In this document: positions 36,104 to 48,200 of the stretch, piece after piece | How positions within the stretch are numbered: position 1 is the stretch's first letter | How the letters are laid out: each line of letters opens with the position of its first letter | Assembly: GCA_963966185.1 (NCBI GenBank) | Contig: CAWZYM010000360.1 | Span: 52,501 to 116,500 of the forward strand | Reading direction: 5' to 3' | DNA: 64,000 nucleotides | Source of the DNA: Rhabditoides inermis | Taxonomy: Eukaryota; Nematoda; Chromadorea; Rhabditida; Rhabditidae | Translations under genes and position numbers: made by a program | The notes under the pieces: model-generated | What the model saw: the letters and a program-made list of their open reading frames with translations, nothing else | The model's database searches: none | Told to the model about the DNA's origin: nothing

Positions 36104-38582
36104 CCCCCCCCCTCACCCACCATCCTCTCCTTGAGCACCGCCTTCTCAATCTCCTTATTGTGCTGAATGTCGTACAGCTCCTTCTGCGCCTTGATCACCT
36201 GCAACACACATACAGTAACAAAAAAGATTACGGAAAATTGTACACAACAATGGGCGAGACATTGTTTGCAATAAACGAATATTCGACTTAATGCACCCCG
36301 TGAAACATATGACATATCACTTCATCCAGCTACACCTGCCTTTCACCGCCCATCTTCTCTACCTCCTATCTGTGATATTTCAAAGATTCAAAGTACAGTA
36401 CTCTCCCCACCTCATTCAACTACCAACACTACTCCAGTACAGTACTCCAACAGTACAGTACCCCCCCCCCCACCTCATCCAGCTGCTTGGCGTGTCTCTC
36501 TGCCACTTGGTGCAGCCGCCTGTCCAGCTCCTTGTCCATCTCCGATCGAACACGCGCCTCCTCCTCCTGCAACAACAACGGGAGTGATGGGAGAGTACTG
36601 ACAATTCAAAATCCAATACTGAAAGCCCCAGACAGCCTATTCCTGCAACCTGCAAAGGAGACTCATAGATAAAAAGAAAACTTCACTCTTCCCTCACATC
36701 GCAAAACGGAATACAAATGCATTGCAGACAGCTGCACCAGCCTCACCGACCCATGTAAGATGGAAACGGAAAAGAAACCCATGAAAGATGAAGACCTTCC
36801 ATCCTTCCAAGCACACACCAACACTGCAACACAGACACACAGTCAGTTACTGGTACTGGTACACCATTCTATAGCACTCTCGAGTACAGTACTTCTGCAA
36901 CAAGGGAGAGACTGATGGGAGAGTGCTGGTAATATACTACTGAAAGCCCCGGACAGCCTACTCCTCTTGCAAGGCAGAGACTGATAGACAAGTGGCTCAT
37001 TACATTTATTATTATTGGGTGTGACAACATCATACGGTGAACCCTACCATCCCCGTTGCTAAACTGATTCAGTGCAACTGCAACAATCTTTACACAAATC
37101 ATTACCATAAATGTCTCTTACTCCTGCACATCACAACTGTCATACATACAACTTGTGAAATTAAATGCTGTTAAAACTAATGTATTCATTTATCCTATAC
37201 ACTGTAATTATGATTAATTTGATTGGCGAAGAAAAATGGAACGTTTATTGAATAAACAGAATCCTTCACAGTCAACTACCATTCGTGAAACCTACTCTTT
37301 CAGACATCAACACAATACACACTGCGTTTGTTCTGCAATCACCTTGTAATACACTGGTCATTGCACACTTCCAACTCGCCAACCTATGTGCGAGTACTCT
37401 CTATCCCCTCTCCCTCTCACCCGTACCTTGATCTTCTTCTCCACCGCCGTCAGCACCCACAATTTCAAAGACAGGCACTATACAAAGTTGTCCACAGGGC
37501 CACAGGCATTGCAGACACACTCTCCCAACTTGTACCAGCTACCGGCCACCGACCACCGACCCATGTAAGATGGAAACGGAAAAGAAACCCACGGAAGATC
37601 AAGATCTACCGAGCTTCCAATCACTCAAGGCCCAATTATACTTCCGACTTCACGCGTCGACTTCATGTACAAAAGATACAATATCGATTTTGAAGCCGAA
37701 ATGGGCGCTGCGTCGCACCCCTATCTTATAGCACAGTTGAAGCGCGTGAAGCGCGAAGCGCGAACCGACTTCAAAAGTATAAATGGGCCTTCACCACCCA
37801 CCGACCCACGCGTCGGTCGGTCGGTGGGTGTGGGTGGGTGTGGTGCGAGTACCGGTACCCCCTATCCCCTGTCCCCTCTCAGCCCCCTCTCACCCGTACC
37901 TTGATCTTCTTCTCCACCGCCGTCAGCACCCACAATTTCAAAGACAGTAACAATACAAAGGTGTCCACAGACATTGCGGACACACCTTCCTATCTTGTGC
38001 CAACCCCACCAGCCACCAGCCACCGTACCCTCGACTCGCCCCCTCTCACCCGTACCTTGATCTTCTTCTCGTTGGCCACCGCCGTCAGCACGGCCGATGT
38101 CTTCTCCGCGTCGCACTGCAAACAACGACAGTGAGTACGAAAATGATATAATAAAGGTATCGAATCGTCTCCAATCGCGGCATTACATCTTTAAAGCTTT
38201 CAAGAACGTCCAAAGTCAATAAACTTCATCCTTCATCCAACCACACTAAAAATCACAAACTCCATATATGTACCATGTACGTTTCACAGTCGCCACTACT
38301 CGGCACTCACTACACCACACTAATGAGCTACTTCACCAGTCGTTCCATAAACCATCAAATCAATCATTCACTCACCTCCTTCTTATTCCCCATCTCCACT
38401 CCCACAGTCTTCTCGCCCGCTCCCTTGCCGTGGCCGTCATTGTTTATGATCACCACCATCGGGTTCTTGTTGTTGTTGTTGTCGCCGCCTCCGCGGATCT
38501 GAACAAGGATAGCCCCTCTCTCTCATCTCTCTCTCCCTCTCTCTCCCTTCCCTCCCTCCTCTCTCTCCCCCCCCTCTCCCTC

Positions 38583-38636
<54 letters not shown>

Positions 38637-41600
38637 TACCTTGTCCATCTCCCTCTCGCGCATCTCGGCAATCGCCTTGCGCACACGCACCTCCTCCTCC
38701 AGCTGAAATGAATCTATTACTATCATTTGAGAACACGTATTTCTCCCTTGCCCGTATAATACATCAAAACGTAAGAATCTCGATACACTCCACAACAATC
38801 AAATTCCATTTCCAATTCAACAATCTCACTCCAACTCCAAATCATCTTCTAACTTCTAACAAAAAGCTATTCTGCCATACGCCATACCACAAAAACGATC
38901 GGATCGGCCCACAACTCTCCTTCTACTTCTATCTACCCCCTCCCCCGTACCTTCTGTCTCTCGAGCTGCTGTGTGAGCTGATCCACTCTGAGATGGGCGT
39001 GTGCGAGGAGGGCGTCCACCTGCCCGCCCTTCAGGCCCTTCGACGACCCAGAGTCGTCCCAGTCCACGCCAGGCATCACAGCCCTGCAAATGAATGACAT
39101 ACTAAAGGTATCATATATCATTCATTTCCCGGGAGGGGAAACGAAGATCGAACCCCGATCCGCCGAGTATAGCGGACATCGCCAACGCCAACCACTACCC
39201 TACGCTATGCTATTTTAGTATAATACACGTCCAGTCCACATTCGGCATCACCGCGTTGTTGTTTGTTTGGTTGTTTGATATCGGACAATTGCGCTTTACT
39301 ACGATCGCTGCGATACAAGTCATGCATGAAACATACTCTTAGTGTCTCTAACAATCAACTGGCCACAGGGTGGTGATTCCCCATTGTAGAATTGTGTGTG
39401 GTAGCAGATCATTCATTATCATGCTATGACATGATGGGTGATCTGGTAGCATACACAATTATACACTGGGAAATCATCGCCGATGACAAGTTGATTGTGA
39501 GAGACACTAAGAGCATGTTTCATACATGCCTTGTATAACAAAGACCGGGAAAAAAAACGCAATTCTCTACACACAGGGTAAACTCTGCAAATCGCATCTT
39601 TTGACGAATCTACGGAGGGTTAAACACAGGATGCGTCACAGAGACGAGTATGTGCAACCCAGGGCGTGGCCTCCCCCCTCTCGCACTGACCGCAGCTCCA
39701 TGCACTAAGAGGACATCCACTAATGCTTATCAATAACATTCGTCTCTCTCAGTAAAAGTGTGCGGAAACTATTAGAGTACAAGTGTGATAGTCAGGTCGT
39801 GGCCTCCTCCCCCTTCTCCACTGACCGCAGCTCGACGGCGAACCGCTGCCTTCCCTCCTTGACCAGGTGGCCATATTCGCCGAGGAACACCCGCTCCGTG
39901 TCCACTGTACGCACCTGAACAACACTACAATGAACATCTACCATTCAGCATCAAGTACATTCACGGGGTCTTCTGTCCTCCCCTTAAATTTTCAGCCGGT
40001 CCACCCAACTTTTGACTTGAAAAATTCAGTCCCCCATACTCAAACAACGGGATTTCTCACCAGCTCGCTCATCTCGTCGAGTTCGCGGCGCAGCTTGCCG
40101 GCCGTCTGCCTGCTCATCGCCAGCAGCGGGTTGAACGACGTCTCCTCGCCCTGCGAGCCCTCACCCACCACCTGCAACCAGACACTCTCAACGTGAAGGA
40201 ATACGATTCACAACAGTAAGAGCACGTTTCGCATGGATCTGGATCATAGTAAATTCGAAGTTATTTATTTGTCACAACTTGTGACAAACAAATAACTTCA
40301 AATTGACTATCACAACACGATTCTCCATTTCACGATTCAGATCCCACCTCCCCACCACACTTCCACAGAATCCCCAGTTATGTCTGATCCCCCCCCGAAC
40401 AACTGTCCCATTGTCAGCATTGTTGCATTATGTCCTTGCTCCGTTGTTGTATTCCTGAACCGCCCGTCTATCCCCCCCCCTCCCCACCCTGTGCAGCTGT
40501 CCGATCGCGTCCCTCGCCCTCTCCTCGGCCCTCTCATCGGCAGCCGCCGCCCTCTTGGCCGCTTCGTGTGCGCGCGGCACCTCGCCCCAATCAGCGTCCG
40601 GACCAGCGTCGATCGCTTGCTGAAGAAAAAAAAACATGGTACAATGTTATAAATCAAATCGAAGACGAGATGAACAGTTCGCAAATCACTTTGATTTATA
40701 AAGTTTGTAGTAAATACTCTCTTTTCTCTTTTTCTCCTGACGTGAGCTACATTCGCATGTTCTCCCCGTTTTTCACGTCTCGGCAACCTGTCGATTAATA
40801 GGCAGCGTGATTGTGTGATCTGCTAGCTGAAGTACGTTCCAATTTCCAATACTGTACTAGGATTGAATTATTGAACACAGTCAATGAAACACCTGAATAT
40901 GTTTCAATCACATGGTAAGATTTACAATGGAATTTACAAGTCCATTTCACCGTTACCACTTGTTCTCAAAACATCATAAAACAACTAAAACATTGTCAAT
41001 ATCCAGAGCGAAACAAGATGAACACCTCGTAAATCACTTTCACATCAAAGCAGATCTTGCAAAAAGATCCGCTCCCGGGAAGGTTCGAACTTCCGACCTT
41101 TCGGTTAACAGCCGAACGCGCTGCCGATTGCGCCACGGAAGCACACTGGGCTGTTTGCTAGAGCTAGAGATCAGGCCGAGTCTATTCGCATTCTCTCTTT
41201 CACACGCTCACTGCGGTGCCAGTGCTGAGATACCGCAACGAGATAAAACACACGTGTCACGTGAGCGCAAGAAAACAAATCAACGGGTCTCTATTAGTGC
41301 ATGATGCATGTGCAAGGCTATTGAAGGAAGATTACAGTTGCCTACTATCATTGCCCATAAAACAATGACAGAAAAAGAAAACAAATCAACGGGTCTCTAT
41401 TAGTGCATGATGCATGTGCAAGGCTATTGAAGGAAGATTACAGTTGCCTACTATCATTGCCCATAAAACAATGACAGAAAAAGAAAACAAATCAACGGGT
41501 CTCTATTAGTGCATGATGCATGTGCAAGGCTATTGAAGGAAGATTACAGTTGCCTACTATCATTGCCCATAAAACAATGACAGAAACATACTGTGTAACA

Positions 41601-44600
41601 TTACATTTTCCAACCTTTTTCACATGCATACTGATTCAGATTACGTAAGATGGTCGTATTATCCTTCTCAGTGGACATTTTCAATAAACCAATGATCGAA
41701 GCATAGTTTCCTAGTTTCCAACTTTTTTTAAATACATAGATTATTAATACATAAATAGGAATACCCATACCCTGATAGCGGACACGTGCGCCTCAGTGGC
41801 TGCGATCGTCTTCCGCTTGAGCTCGGTCGCCTTGCGCACGCTAGCCTCCGAAGAGGCAATCGCCGACAGCAGAGCGTCCGTCAACACTGCAAGGGGGTGG
41901 TGGACAAGTAAACAACAACAACGACAACAACAACAACAAGCACGTCCGTCAACACTGCAAGGGGTGGTGGACAACGAGTAAACAACAACAACAACAACAA
42001 CAACAACCCGCTCCCACTGACGCTCGTTCTTCTTTGCCTTGTCGCCCTTGCCGACGTAGGGGTTAGGGCGGGGCGGCGGGGCCGGTTTCTTGGCGCGGGT
42101 CGGTGACTGAAACAAGAAACATCGTGTAAAGTTTAATTCCACTGAAGCTAACTTTCAAAGGTCTATATAATCGAATCAACTATTCGTTCGATAATAGAAT
42201 TGTCTGGATAGCTTTAGCAGTCGTGCATGCACTATCATGTCTTTTTTATCCGCATACTCTAAACTTCATCAAGTTCGGCCATCCATCGCAAGCGTACAGC
42301 CCTTCACTCAAAATGTTTCGAAAACAGAACTGTGCGGCGTGTCCCTGACATTCCCACATTCACATTCGGTCGGTATTCAGTAGACCAGGTGACCAGGTCT
42401 ACTGAATACCGACCGAATGTGAATGTGGGACCCACCTTTCCTGGCAAGACTTCACATGGACAGTCGCCACAGTGATATCCATACAGTGATAGTGATACCC
42501 TATAGGCCTGTTTATAGTCGCGCATTTTTCCGCAATATTGCGCAATAATGCAATGCTTTAGGATACGTATCGATTTTGGTACAACATTTTGCTGCAAAAT
42601 CGATACATATTTTAAAGCGTTGCATTATTGCGCAATATTGCTGGAAAATGCGCGACTATAAACATGCCTTATCACTCCCCCCACGCACCCCCTCCCTGGC
42701 CAGCGTCCTCTCCGCCGCCGCCACGCCGGCAATCACGTCCAGCTGAGCAGCCTCGTCCTTCTGGCGCTGCGAGCGGGACGCGCGGGCCGAGACCTGGACA
42801 ATTGGAAATAGGAATAATTAGAAAAACAATCAAAGCGTAAGCGCACTTCGGTCTAGATCCCGGACCCACCTCGACAGTGACCGGCAGGACCACCTCCTTG
42901 CCACCGCCGCTGCCGACAGTGACCGTCTTGTTGGGGGCGGCAGCCACGGGGGCAGCAGCCGGGGCAGAGACGACAGCGGGTGCCGATGCCGGCGGCAGGG
43001 CAGCCACCGCCGCCGCCAGGTCAGTGTCCTGTTATATAAAGAAACATGCTGGCAATATGTTTATTTCACGATAATACCACTATTCGGGGGTACTTGAGCA
43101 GCAATAGAGACATCTGCGGAATCGCGAATCGCAGCAACATTTATAGAGCGCGAACTTAAATTCGTTATTTCTGCAATTTTATGATATTTGGTGATGGAAC
43201 ATACTTTTCCCGTGCTCATTTTTTTCATTTTTTTGTAAAATATTTGTTCGATACGGGAAAGGAACGAATATTTTACAAAAAAAACGGTGAAATAAATAAG
43301 CACGGGAAAAGTACGTTCCATCACAAAAAGTATATCATAAAATTGCAGAAATAACTAATTGAAGTCTGCGCTTCATAAATGTCGCTGCGATTCGCGATTC
43401 CGGAGATGTCTCTATTGCGATGTATCGTTCAAGATTCAATCGCAGAAATATCAATCGCAGGTGCTACGTTTGATCGAATCTGTGGCGACTCGCGACTCGC
43501 GTTCTCCCCTCCCCCTCTCCAACCTCGGGGGACGCGATAGCCCGCTTCCTCTCGGGGCTGGGGATGCGCGGCACACCGGGAAGGGCAGACAGCGGGGACA
43601 CCGACGGGGCATGCACCTTCTGCGACGGCTCCAGACTGCAACGGGCTATCGGTAAGATTTAGGTTTCAGAAGTAAGTAAAGGTTGAGCATAAATCTAAAA
43701 ATTCATTTGTCAAGAACTTTGCTAGAAGATGTCAGTAGTCAGTGCTAACAAAGTGATTTAGGTTTCAAAGATAAGCCGAGGTTGAACATCAAATGATGAA
43801 TTCAATTGCGAAAGGCTCTTTGACAAGAAATAATCCAACCTGGGTCGCACGTCTCCGAGCACCGCCTGATTGAGCAGCTTCAGCGGCGGAAGCTCGTTCT
43901 GAAGACGTTTCACAGTTGTGTTGTTTTATATACTTGTAACTTGTATTATAATATATATTTCGTGAGTGATTTCGTTTTGTACGTGTCATAATCATGTTTG
44001 CGATTCCGAATAAACATTTGATTTGATTTTTGATATAGCGATCCGACTCTTTGAAAGCCTTTGCAACTGCCTACTGCCTACTGCCTTCAAAACGCGACCA
44101 AACAGTGTTTCGAAGGCTTTTCCAAGGCGTTTGAAGAATTTTGAAGGAACTAGCTACATTTTCAATTGCAAAATGTAAACTATAAAACTTTGAACTATAA
44201 AAACAATGAATGTAGAAACTATAAAAATCTGAATGCCCTCCACCTCGACGTTCTTTCGGAACTGCGGGTCGACGTAGCTGTAGCCGACTCCTCCGGCCAC
44301 CGCAGCCGTACCCAGAGCCACGCCCACCGCCGCCACCTTGCCGAACCTCAACTCACTTTATTATACATTATTAATACATATTTACATTTATATAGTTTCT
44401 ACTAGGTCTGCAAACATTCATGGCGCACCCCTAGAGCATGTTTGTAACCGGATCGCGATGACTGCAGTGAGAGAGAACGCGAGTGTGCGCTGGCCGATCG
44501 AGTGCGCAGATTGGGGGTATAGCTCAGTGGTAGAGCGCTCCCTTAGCATGGGAGAGGGCTGGGGTTCAATTCCCCATACCTCCAGAATGTTTTGCTGGAT

Positions 44601-44754
44601 TGTGGATGTGAAAAGGCACGTACCCTCCGCCGCTGCCGCGTCCGGAGCCGTATTGGCGGACGGCGCTAACCACTTTCGAACGCGAACGGTTCTGAAACGG
44701 ACGATTGAACAACAAAATTCGAAAATCACACAATGCACTCACGACGTTGTTCAT
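32402..44754 (-). CDS. IMMT: MICOS complex subunit Mic60 (mitofilin), complete gene of 25 coding exons
   Basis: Core MICOS subunit of the mitochondrial inner membrane; holds cristae junctions. Exons: 44754-44743, 44691-44624, 44346-44244, 43898-43840, 43635-43524, 43028-42870, 42793-42689, 42106-42022, 41886-41771, 40619-40488, 40171-40061, 39914-39826, 39083-38951, 38702-38640, 38498-38376, 38115-38056, 36566-36474, 36198-36121, 35337-35260, 34783-34724, 34364-34296, 33946-33827, 33511-33387, 32774-32655, 32510-32402. All phases match, giving 793 residues. The Arg-rich N-terminus (MNNVNRSRSKVVSAVRQYG) fits a presequence. Gly/Ala/Val-rich residues 28-52 form the membrane anchor. An Ala/Pro-rich linker and a long charged coiled coil follow. 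The C-terminal mitofilin domain is clear (QLRGEARRVASSWIADARRH). The exon at 41886-41771 joins in frame only with donor GTCAGT at 42021. Confidence 0.95.
33137..33170. repeat. Downstream copy of a Mic60 exon end plus donor region
   Basis: The genuine exon 33387-33511 carries CTGTCCTTGTCGCCGTAGCT at its low-coordinate edge. A decayed copy, CTATCCTTGTCGCCGTAGAT, lies about 250 bases further along the intron. It preserves the exon end but not the front of the exon. Confidence 0.6.
33682..33803. repeat. (CAGA)n microsatellite
   Basis: ACAGACAG tetranucleotides, with a short CCATACAACCATACAACC interruption, lie just downstream of a Mic60 splice donor. Both strands are open in places only because of the repeat. 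Confidence 0.9.
33965..34108. mobile_element. Foldback element in a Mic60 intron
   Basis: GTTGAATTTTTGACCAGAAA… at the left and …TTTGGTCAAAAAATTCAAC at the right are inverted copies, with CGCGCTCG and CGAGAGCG continuing the pairing. Arms are about 45 bases and the whole element about 145. There is no coding potential. Confidence 0.65.
35541..35842 (+). mobile_element. tRNA-derived SINE, full-length-looking copy
   Basis: The head has Pol III promoter boxes: A box GGCTCAGTGGATAGAGCG and B box GGTTCGATCCCCC. A unique body of about 200 bases follows, then AGCCGGCTAAACAAAAAAA. Other copies are at 51417-51563 (same strand, truncated) and 57613-57881 (opposite strand), plus a fragment at 30214-30285. 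It lies in a Mic60 intron in the antisense direction. Confidence 0.85.
37424..37475. repeat. Second downstream copy of the Mic60 38.1-kb exon end plus donor
   Basis: It contains CGTACCTTGATCTTCTTCTC CACCGCCGTCAGCACC followed by CACAATTTCAAAGACAG. The genuine exon at 38056-38115 has GTTGGCCACCGCCGTCAGC in the middle. The copy lacks six bases and the exon front, but keeps the donor (GTACGG on the minus strand). Confidence 0.8.
37896..37947. repeat. First downstream copy of the Mic60 38.1-kb exon end plus donor
   Basis: This is nearly identical to the copy at 37424-37475, including the flank CACAATTTCAAAGACAG. The spacing between the two copies is about 472 bases, and the flanks beyond it (CACCGACCCA, AGCCACC) also match in part, so a longer intron segment was duplicated together with the exon end. 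Confidence 0.8.
39132..39215 (-). other. tRNA-like pseudogene or SINE head
   Basis: On the minus strand it reads TAGCGTAGGGTAGTGGTTGG, then GGCGATGTCCGC, and a B box GGGGTTCGATC. It cannot be folded into a full cloverleaf with a convincing acceptor stem by eye. A related head may occur at 55797-55858. Confidence 0.4.
39325..39535. mobile_element. Foldback element in a Mic60 intron
   Basis: The left arm, CATGCATGAAACATACTCTT AGTGTCTCTAACAATCAACT, pairs with the right arm, which ends AAGAGCATGTTTCATACATG. The central part continues as weaker inverted copies around ACACAATT. Total length is about 200 bases with no coding potential. Confidence 0.7.
39664..39705. repeat. Downstream copy of a Mic60 exon end plus GTCAGT donor
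   Basis: The genuine exon 39826-39914 ends (minus strand) GAGCTGCG then GTCAGTGGAGAAGGGGGAGG. The copy reads GAGCTGCG then GTCAGTGCGAGAGGGGGGAGG, and both are followed by CCACG and CCTG. It keeps eight exon bases and the donor. Confidence 0.65.
40258..40308. repeat. Short perfect-looking hairpin
   Basis: GAAGTTATTTATTTGTCACAA is followed directly by its near reverse complement ending AACAAATAACTTC. Arms are about 22 bases with one mismatch. It lies in a Mic60 intron. Confidence 0.7.
41070..41142 (-). tRNA. trnN: tRNA-Asn (anticodon GTT)
   Basis: The minus strand folds as a standard cloverleaf. The acceptor arm GCTTCCG pairs with CGGGAGC (one G-U). The A box is TGGCGCAATCGGCAGCG, the anticodon loop CTGTTAACC contains GTT, and the T arm GGAAGTTCGAACCTTCC is followed by discriminator G. 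It lies inside a Mic60 intron in the same direction as the gene. No intron is seen in the tRNA. Confidence 0.95.
41271..41588. repeat. Three tandem copies of a 106-bp unit
   Basis: Units begin at 41271, 41377 and 41483 with GAAAACAAATCAACGGGTCT and are nearly identical. They lie in the same Mic60 intron as the tRNA-Asn. No open frame or exon is evident in the unit. Confidence 0.95.
41940..41975. repeat. Upstream copy of a Mic60 exon start plus acceptor
   Basis: The genuine exon 41771-41886 begins (minus strand) after CCCCTTGCAG with TGTTGACGGACG. The same boundary is repeated about 56 bases upstream in the transcript, followed by the GTTGTT repeat. This duplicates a 3' splice site rather than a 5' one. 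Confidence 0.75.
42350..42431. repeat. Perfect palindrome with about 36-base arms
   Basis: TCCCACATTCACATTCGGTC (42352 on) and its exact complement ending GACCGAATGTGAATGTGGGA (to about 42430) flank a centre GACCAGGTGACCAGGTC. Such a perfect hairpin in an intron suggests recent formation or a foldback element. Confidence 0.85.
42510..42668. mobile_element. Foldback element in a Mic60 intron
   Basis: The left arm, from GGCCTGTTTATAGTCGCGCA, pairs with the right arm ending TGCGCGACTATAAACATGCC. Arms are about 70 bases with a short centre around TGGTACAACATTTTGC. It has no coding potential and resembles a MITE. Confidence 0.8.
43100..43425. mobile_element. Foldback element in a Mic60 intron
   Basis: Arms of about 125 bases: AGAGACATCTGCGGAATCGC at the left against GCGATTCCGGAGATGTCTCT at the right, continuing through GAACATACTTTTCCCGTGCT and its complement. 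The spacer is about 75 bases. No transposase frame is present. Confidence 0.8.
44513..44584 (+). tRNA. trnA: tRNA-Ala (anticodon AGC)
   Basis: Acceptor GGGGGTA pairs with TACCTCC. The A box is TAGCTCAGTGGTAGAGCG, the anticodon stem-loop CTCCCTTAGCATGGGAG contains AGC, and the T arm GGGGTTCAATTCCCC is intact. It lies in the second Mic60 intron, on the opposite strand to the gene. Confidence 0.95.
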
Positions 44755-45290
44755 GTTTTCGCGTTCGTATAGCTGTTGTTGCAGAAAATTACAGCAGTTC
44801 CTGATTACTGAAACAAGATGAATTTATTATCAACACAAAAAGACGCCAATATGAACAACAACAACGAAAATAAACAAAAACACGCAAAATCGTGAGACGA
44901 GATGACGTCACTCGGGTGTGCGCACCACGCAGAATTGAAACACTATGCACTACATTACGCTTTTTTTTAAAAAAATATTTCATTCATTACTGATATTTTA
45001 TTATTCTGTTCCAAATGTCGATGACACCAGCGCGTGTGTAATGACGATGTGCCTTCCCGCCCATCAATCTGATCGTTCTGTTAGAATCCCTCCCTGGATG
45101 GCAGGAAGACTGGATGGATGGATTGATGGTTCGAAGGCTCTTCCTGCGAGTGACTTTTTCTATCGATAGTAGTTGTCTGGTTCTTCGTTACGCTAATGAC
45201 CAAACGAACCAATTTTATTCACAATATTCAAAAACATGTTTATCCATAATTCGAATAACTGTAATACGGTCTGAGCGGAGTATACCAAAA
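44755..45290. other. Region upstream of Mic60 and edge of the satellite array
   Basis: The Mic60 promoter and 5' untranslated region should lie here. I see no TATA box. A short GATG-rich stretch (ACTGGATGGATGGATTGATG) lies near 45110. No other gene is supported. Confidence 0.6.
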
Positions 45291-48200
45291 AGAAGTGGGA
45301 GTGAATGTGAGACATAAGTGATGAGTTCAGGGACACGATGGATGAGTGTCGGAGGAGAATGGGCCGTTGGGAAAGGAACACCACTCATGGGGCTTGTTCG
45401 GGTGGTCGGGCATAAACCCCGTCTCCAGCCACAGCAACCAACCAACCGCATCCACGTCCGAATCTAGAACACAACATATTATCTTTCTTATATCCTAAAG
45501 AAGTGGGAGTGAATGTTAGACATAAGTGATGAGTTCAGGGACACGATGGATGAGTGTCGGAGGAGAATGCGCCGTTGGGAAAGGAGCACCACTCATGGGG
45601 CTTGTTCGGGTGGTCGGGCATAAACCCCGTCTCCAGCCAGAGCAACCAACCAACCGCAGCCACGTCCGAATCTAGAACACAACATATTATCTGTCTTATA
45701 TCCTAAAGAAGTGGGAGTGAATGTGAGACATAAGTGATGAGTTCAGGGACACGATGGATGAGTGTCGGAGGAGAATGGGCCGTTGGGAAAGGAACACCAC
45801 TCATGGGGCTTGTTCGGGTGGTCGGGCATAAACCCCGTCTCCAGCCACAGCAACCAACCAACCGCATCCACGTCCGAATCTAGAACACAACATATTATCT
45901 TTCTTATATCCTAAAGAAGTGGGAGTGAATGTGAGACATAAGTGATGAGTTCAGGGACACGATGGATGAGTGTCGGAGGAGAATGGGCCGTTGGGAAAGG
46001 AACACCACTCATGGGGCTTGTTCGGGTGGTCGGGCATAAACCCCGTCTCCAGCCACAGCAACCAACCAACCGCATCCACGTCCGAATCTAGAACACAACA
46101 TATTATCTGTCTTACATCCTAAAGAAGTGGGAGTGAATGTGAGACATAAGTGATGAGTTCAGGGACACGATGGATGAGTGTCGGAGGAGAATGGGCCGTT
46201 GGGAAAGGAACACCACTCATGGGGCTTGTTCGGGTGGTCGGGCATAAACCCCGTCTCCAGCCACAGCAACCAACCAACCGCATCCACGTCCGAATCTAGA
46301 ACACAACATATTATCTGTCTTATATCCTAAAGAAGTGGGAGTGAATGTGAGACATAAGTGATGAGTTCAGGGACACGATGGATGAGTGTCGGAGGAGAAT
46401 GGGCCGTTGGGAAAGGAACACCACTCATGGGGCTTGTTCGGGTGGTCGGGCATAAACCCCGTCTCCAGCCACAGCAACCAACCAACCGCATCCACGTCCG
46501 AATCTAGAACACAACATATTATCTGTCTTATATCCTAAAGAAGTGGGAGTGAATGTGAGACATAAGTGATGAGTTCAGGGACACGATGGATGAGTGTCGG
46601 AGGAGAATGGGCCGTTGGGAAAGGAACACCACTCATGGGGCTTGTTCGGGTGGTCGGGCATAAACCCCGTCTCCAGCCACAGCAACCAACCAACCGCATC
46701 CACGTCCGAATCTAGAACACAACATATTATCTGTCTTATATCCTAAAGAAGTGGGAGTGAATGTGAGACATAAGTGATGAGTTCAGGGACACGATGGATG
46801 AGTGTCGGAGGAGAATGGGCCGTTGGGAAAGGAACACCACTCATGGGGCTTGTTCGGGTGGTCGGGCATAAACCCCGTCTCCAGCCACAGCAACCAACCA
46901 ACCGCATCCACGTCCGAATCTAGAACACAACATATTATCTGTCTTATATCCTAAAGAAGTGGGAGTGAATGTGAGACATAAGTGATGAGTTCAGGGACAC
47001 GATGGATGAGTGTCGGAGGAGAATGGGCCGTTGGGAAAGGAACACCACTCATGGGGCTTGTTCGGGTGGTCGGGCATAAACCCCGTCTCCAGCCACAGCA
47101 ACCAACCAACCGCATCCACGTCCGAATCTAGAACACAACATATTATCTGTCTTATATCCTAAAGAAGTGGGAGTGAATGTGAGACATAAGTGATGAGTTC
47201 AGGGACACGATGGATGAGTGTCGGAGGAGAATGGGCCGTTGGGAAAGGAACACCACTCATGGGGCTTGTTCGGGTGGTCGGGCATAAACCCCGTCTCCAG
47301 CCACAGCAACCAACCAACCGCATCCACGTCCGAATCTAGAACACAACATATTATCTGTCTTATATCCTAAAGAAGTGGGAGTGAATGTGAGACATAAGTG
47401 ATGAGTTCAGGGACACGATGGATGAGTGTCGGAGGAGAATGGGCCGTTGGGAAAGGAACACCACTCATGGGGCTTGTTCGGGTGGTCGGGCATAAACCCC
47501 GTCTCCAGCCACAGCAACCAACCAACCGCATCCACGTCCGAATCTAGAACACAACATATTATCTGTCTTATATCCTAAAGAAGTGGGAGTGAATGTGAGA
47601 CATAAGTGATGAGTTCAGGGACACGATGGATGAGTGTCGGAGGAGAATGGGCCGTTGGGAAAGGAACACCACTCATGGGGCTTGTTCGGGTGGTCGGGCA
47701 TAAACCCCGTCTCCAGCCACAGCAACCAACCAACCGCATCCACGTCCGAATCTAGAACACAACATATTATCTGTCTTATATCCTAAAGAAGTGGGAGTGA
47801 ATGTGAGACATAAGTGATGAGTTCAGGGACACGATGGATGAGTGTCGGAGGAGAATGGGCCGTTGGGAAAGGAACACCACTCATGGGGCTTGTTCGGGTG
47901 GTCGGGCATAAACCCCGTCTCCAGCCACAGCAACCAACCAACCGCATCCACGTCCGAATCTAGAACACAACATATTATCTGTCTTATATCCTAAAGAAGT
48001 GGGAGTGAATGTGAGACATAAGTGATGAGTTCAGGGACACGATGGATGAGTGTCGGAGGAGAATGGGCCGTTGGGAAAGGAACACCACTCATGGGGCTTG
48101 TTCGGGTGGTCGGGCATAAACCCCGTCTCCAGCCACAGCAACCAACCAACCGCATCCACGTCCGAATCTAGAACACAACATATTATCTGTCTTATATCCT

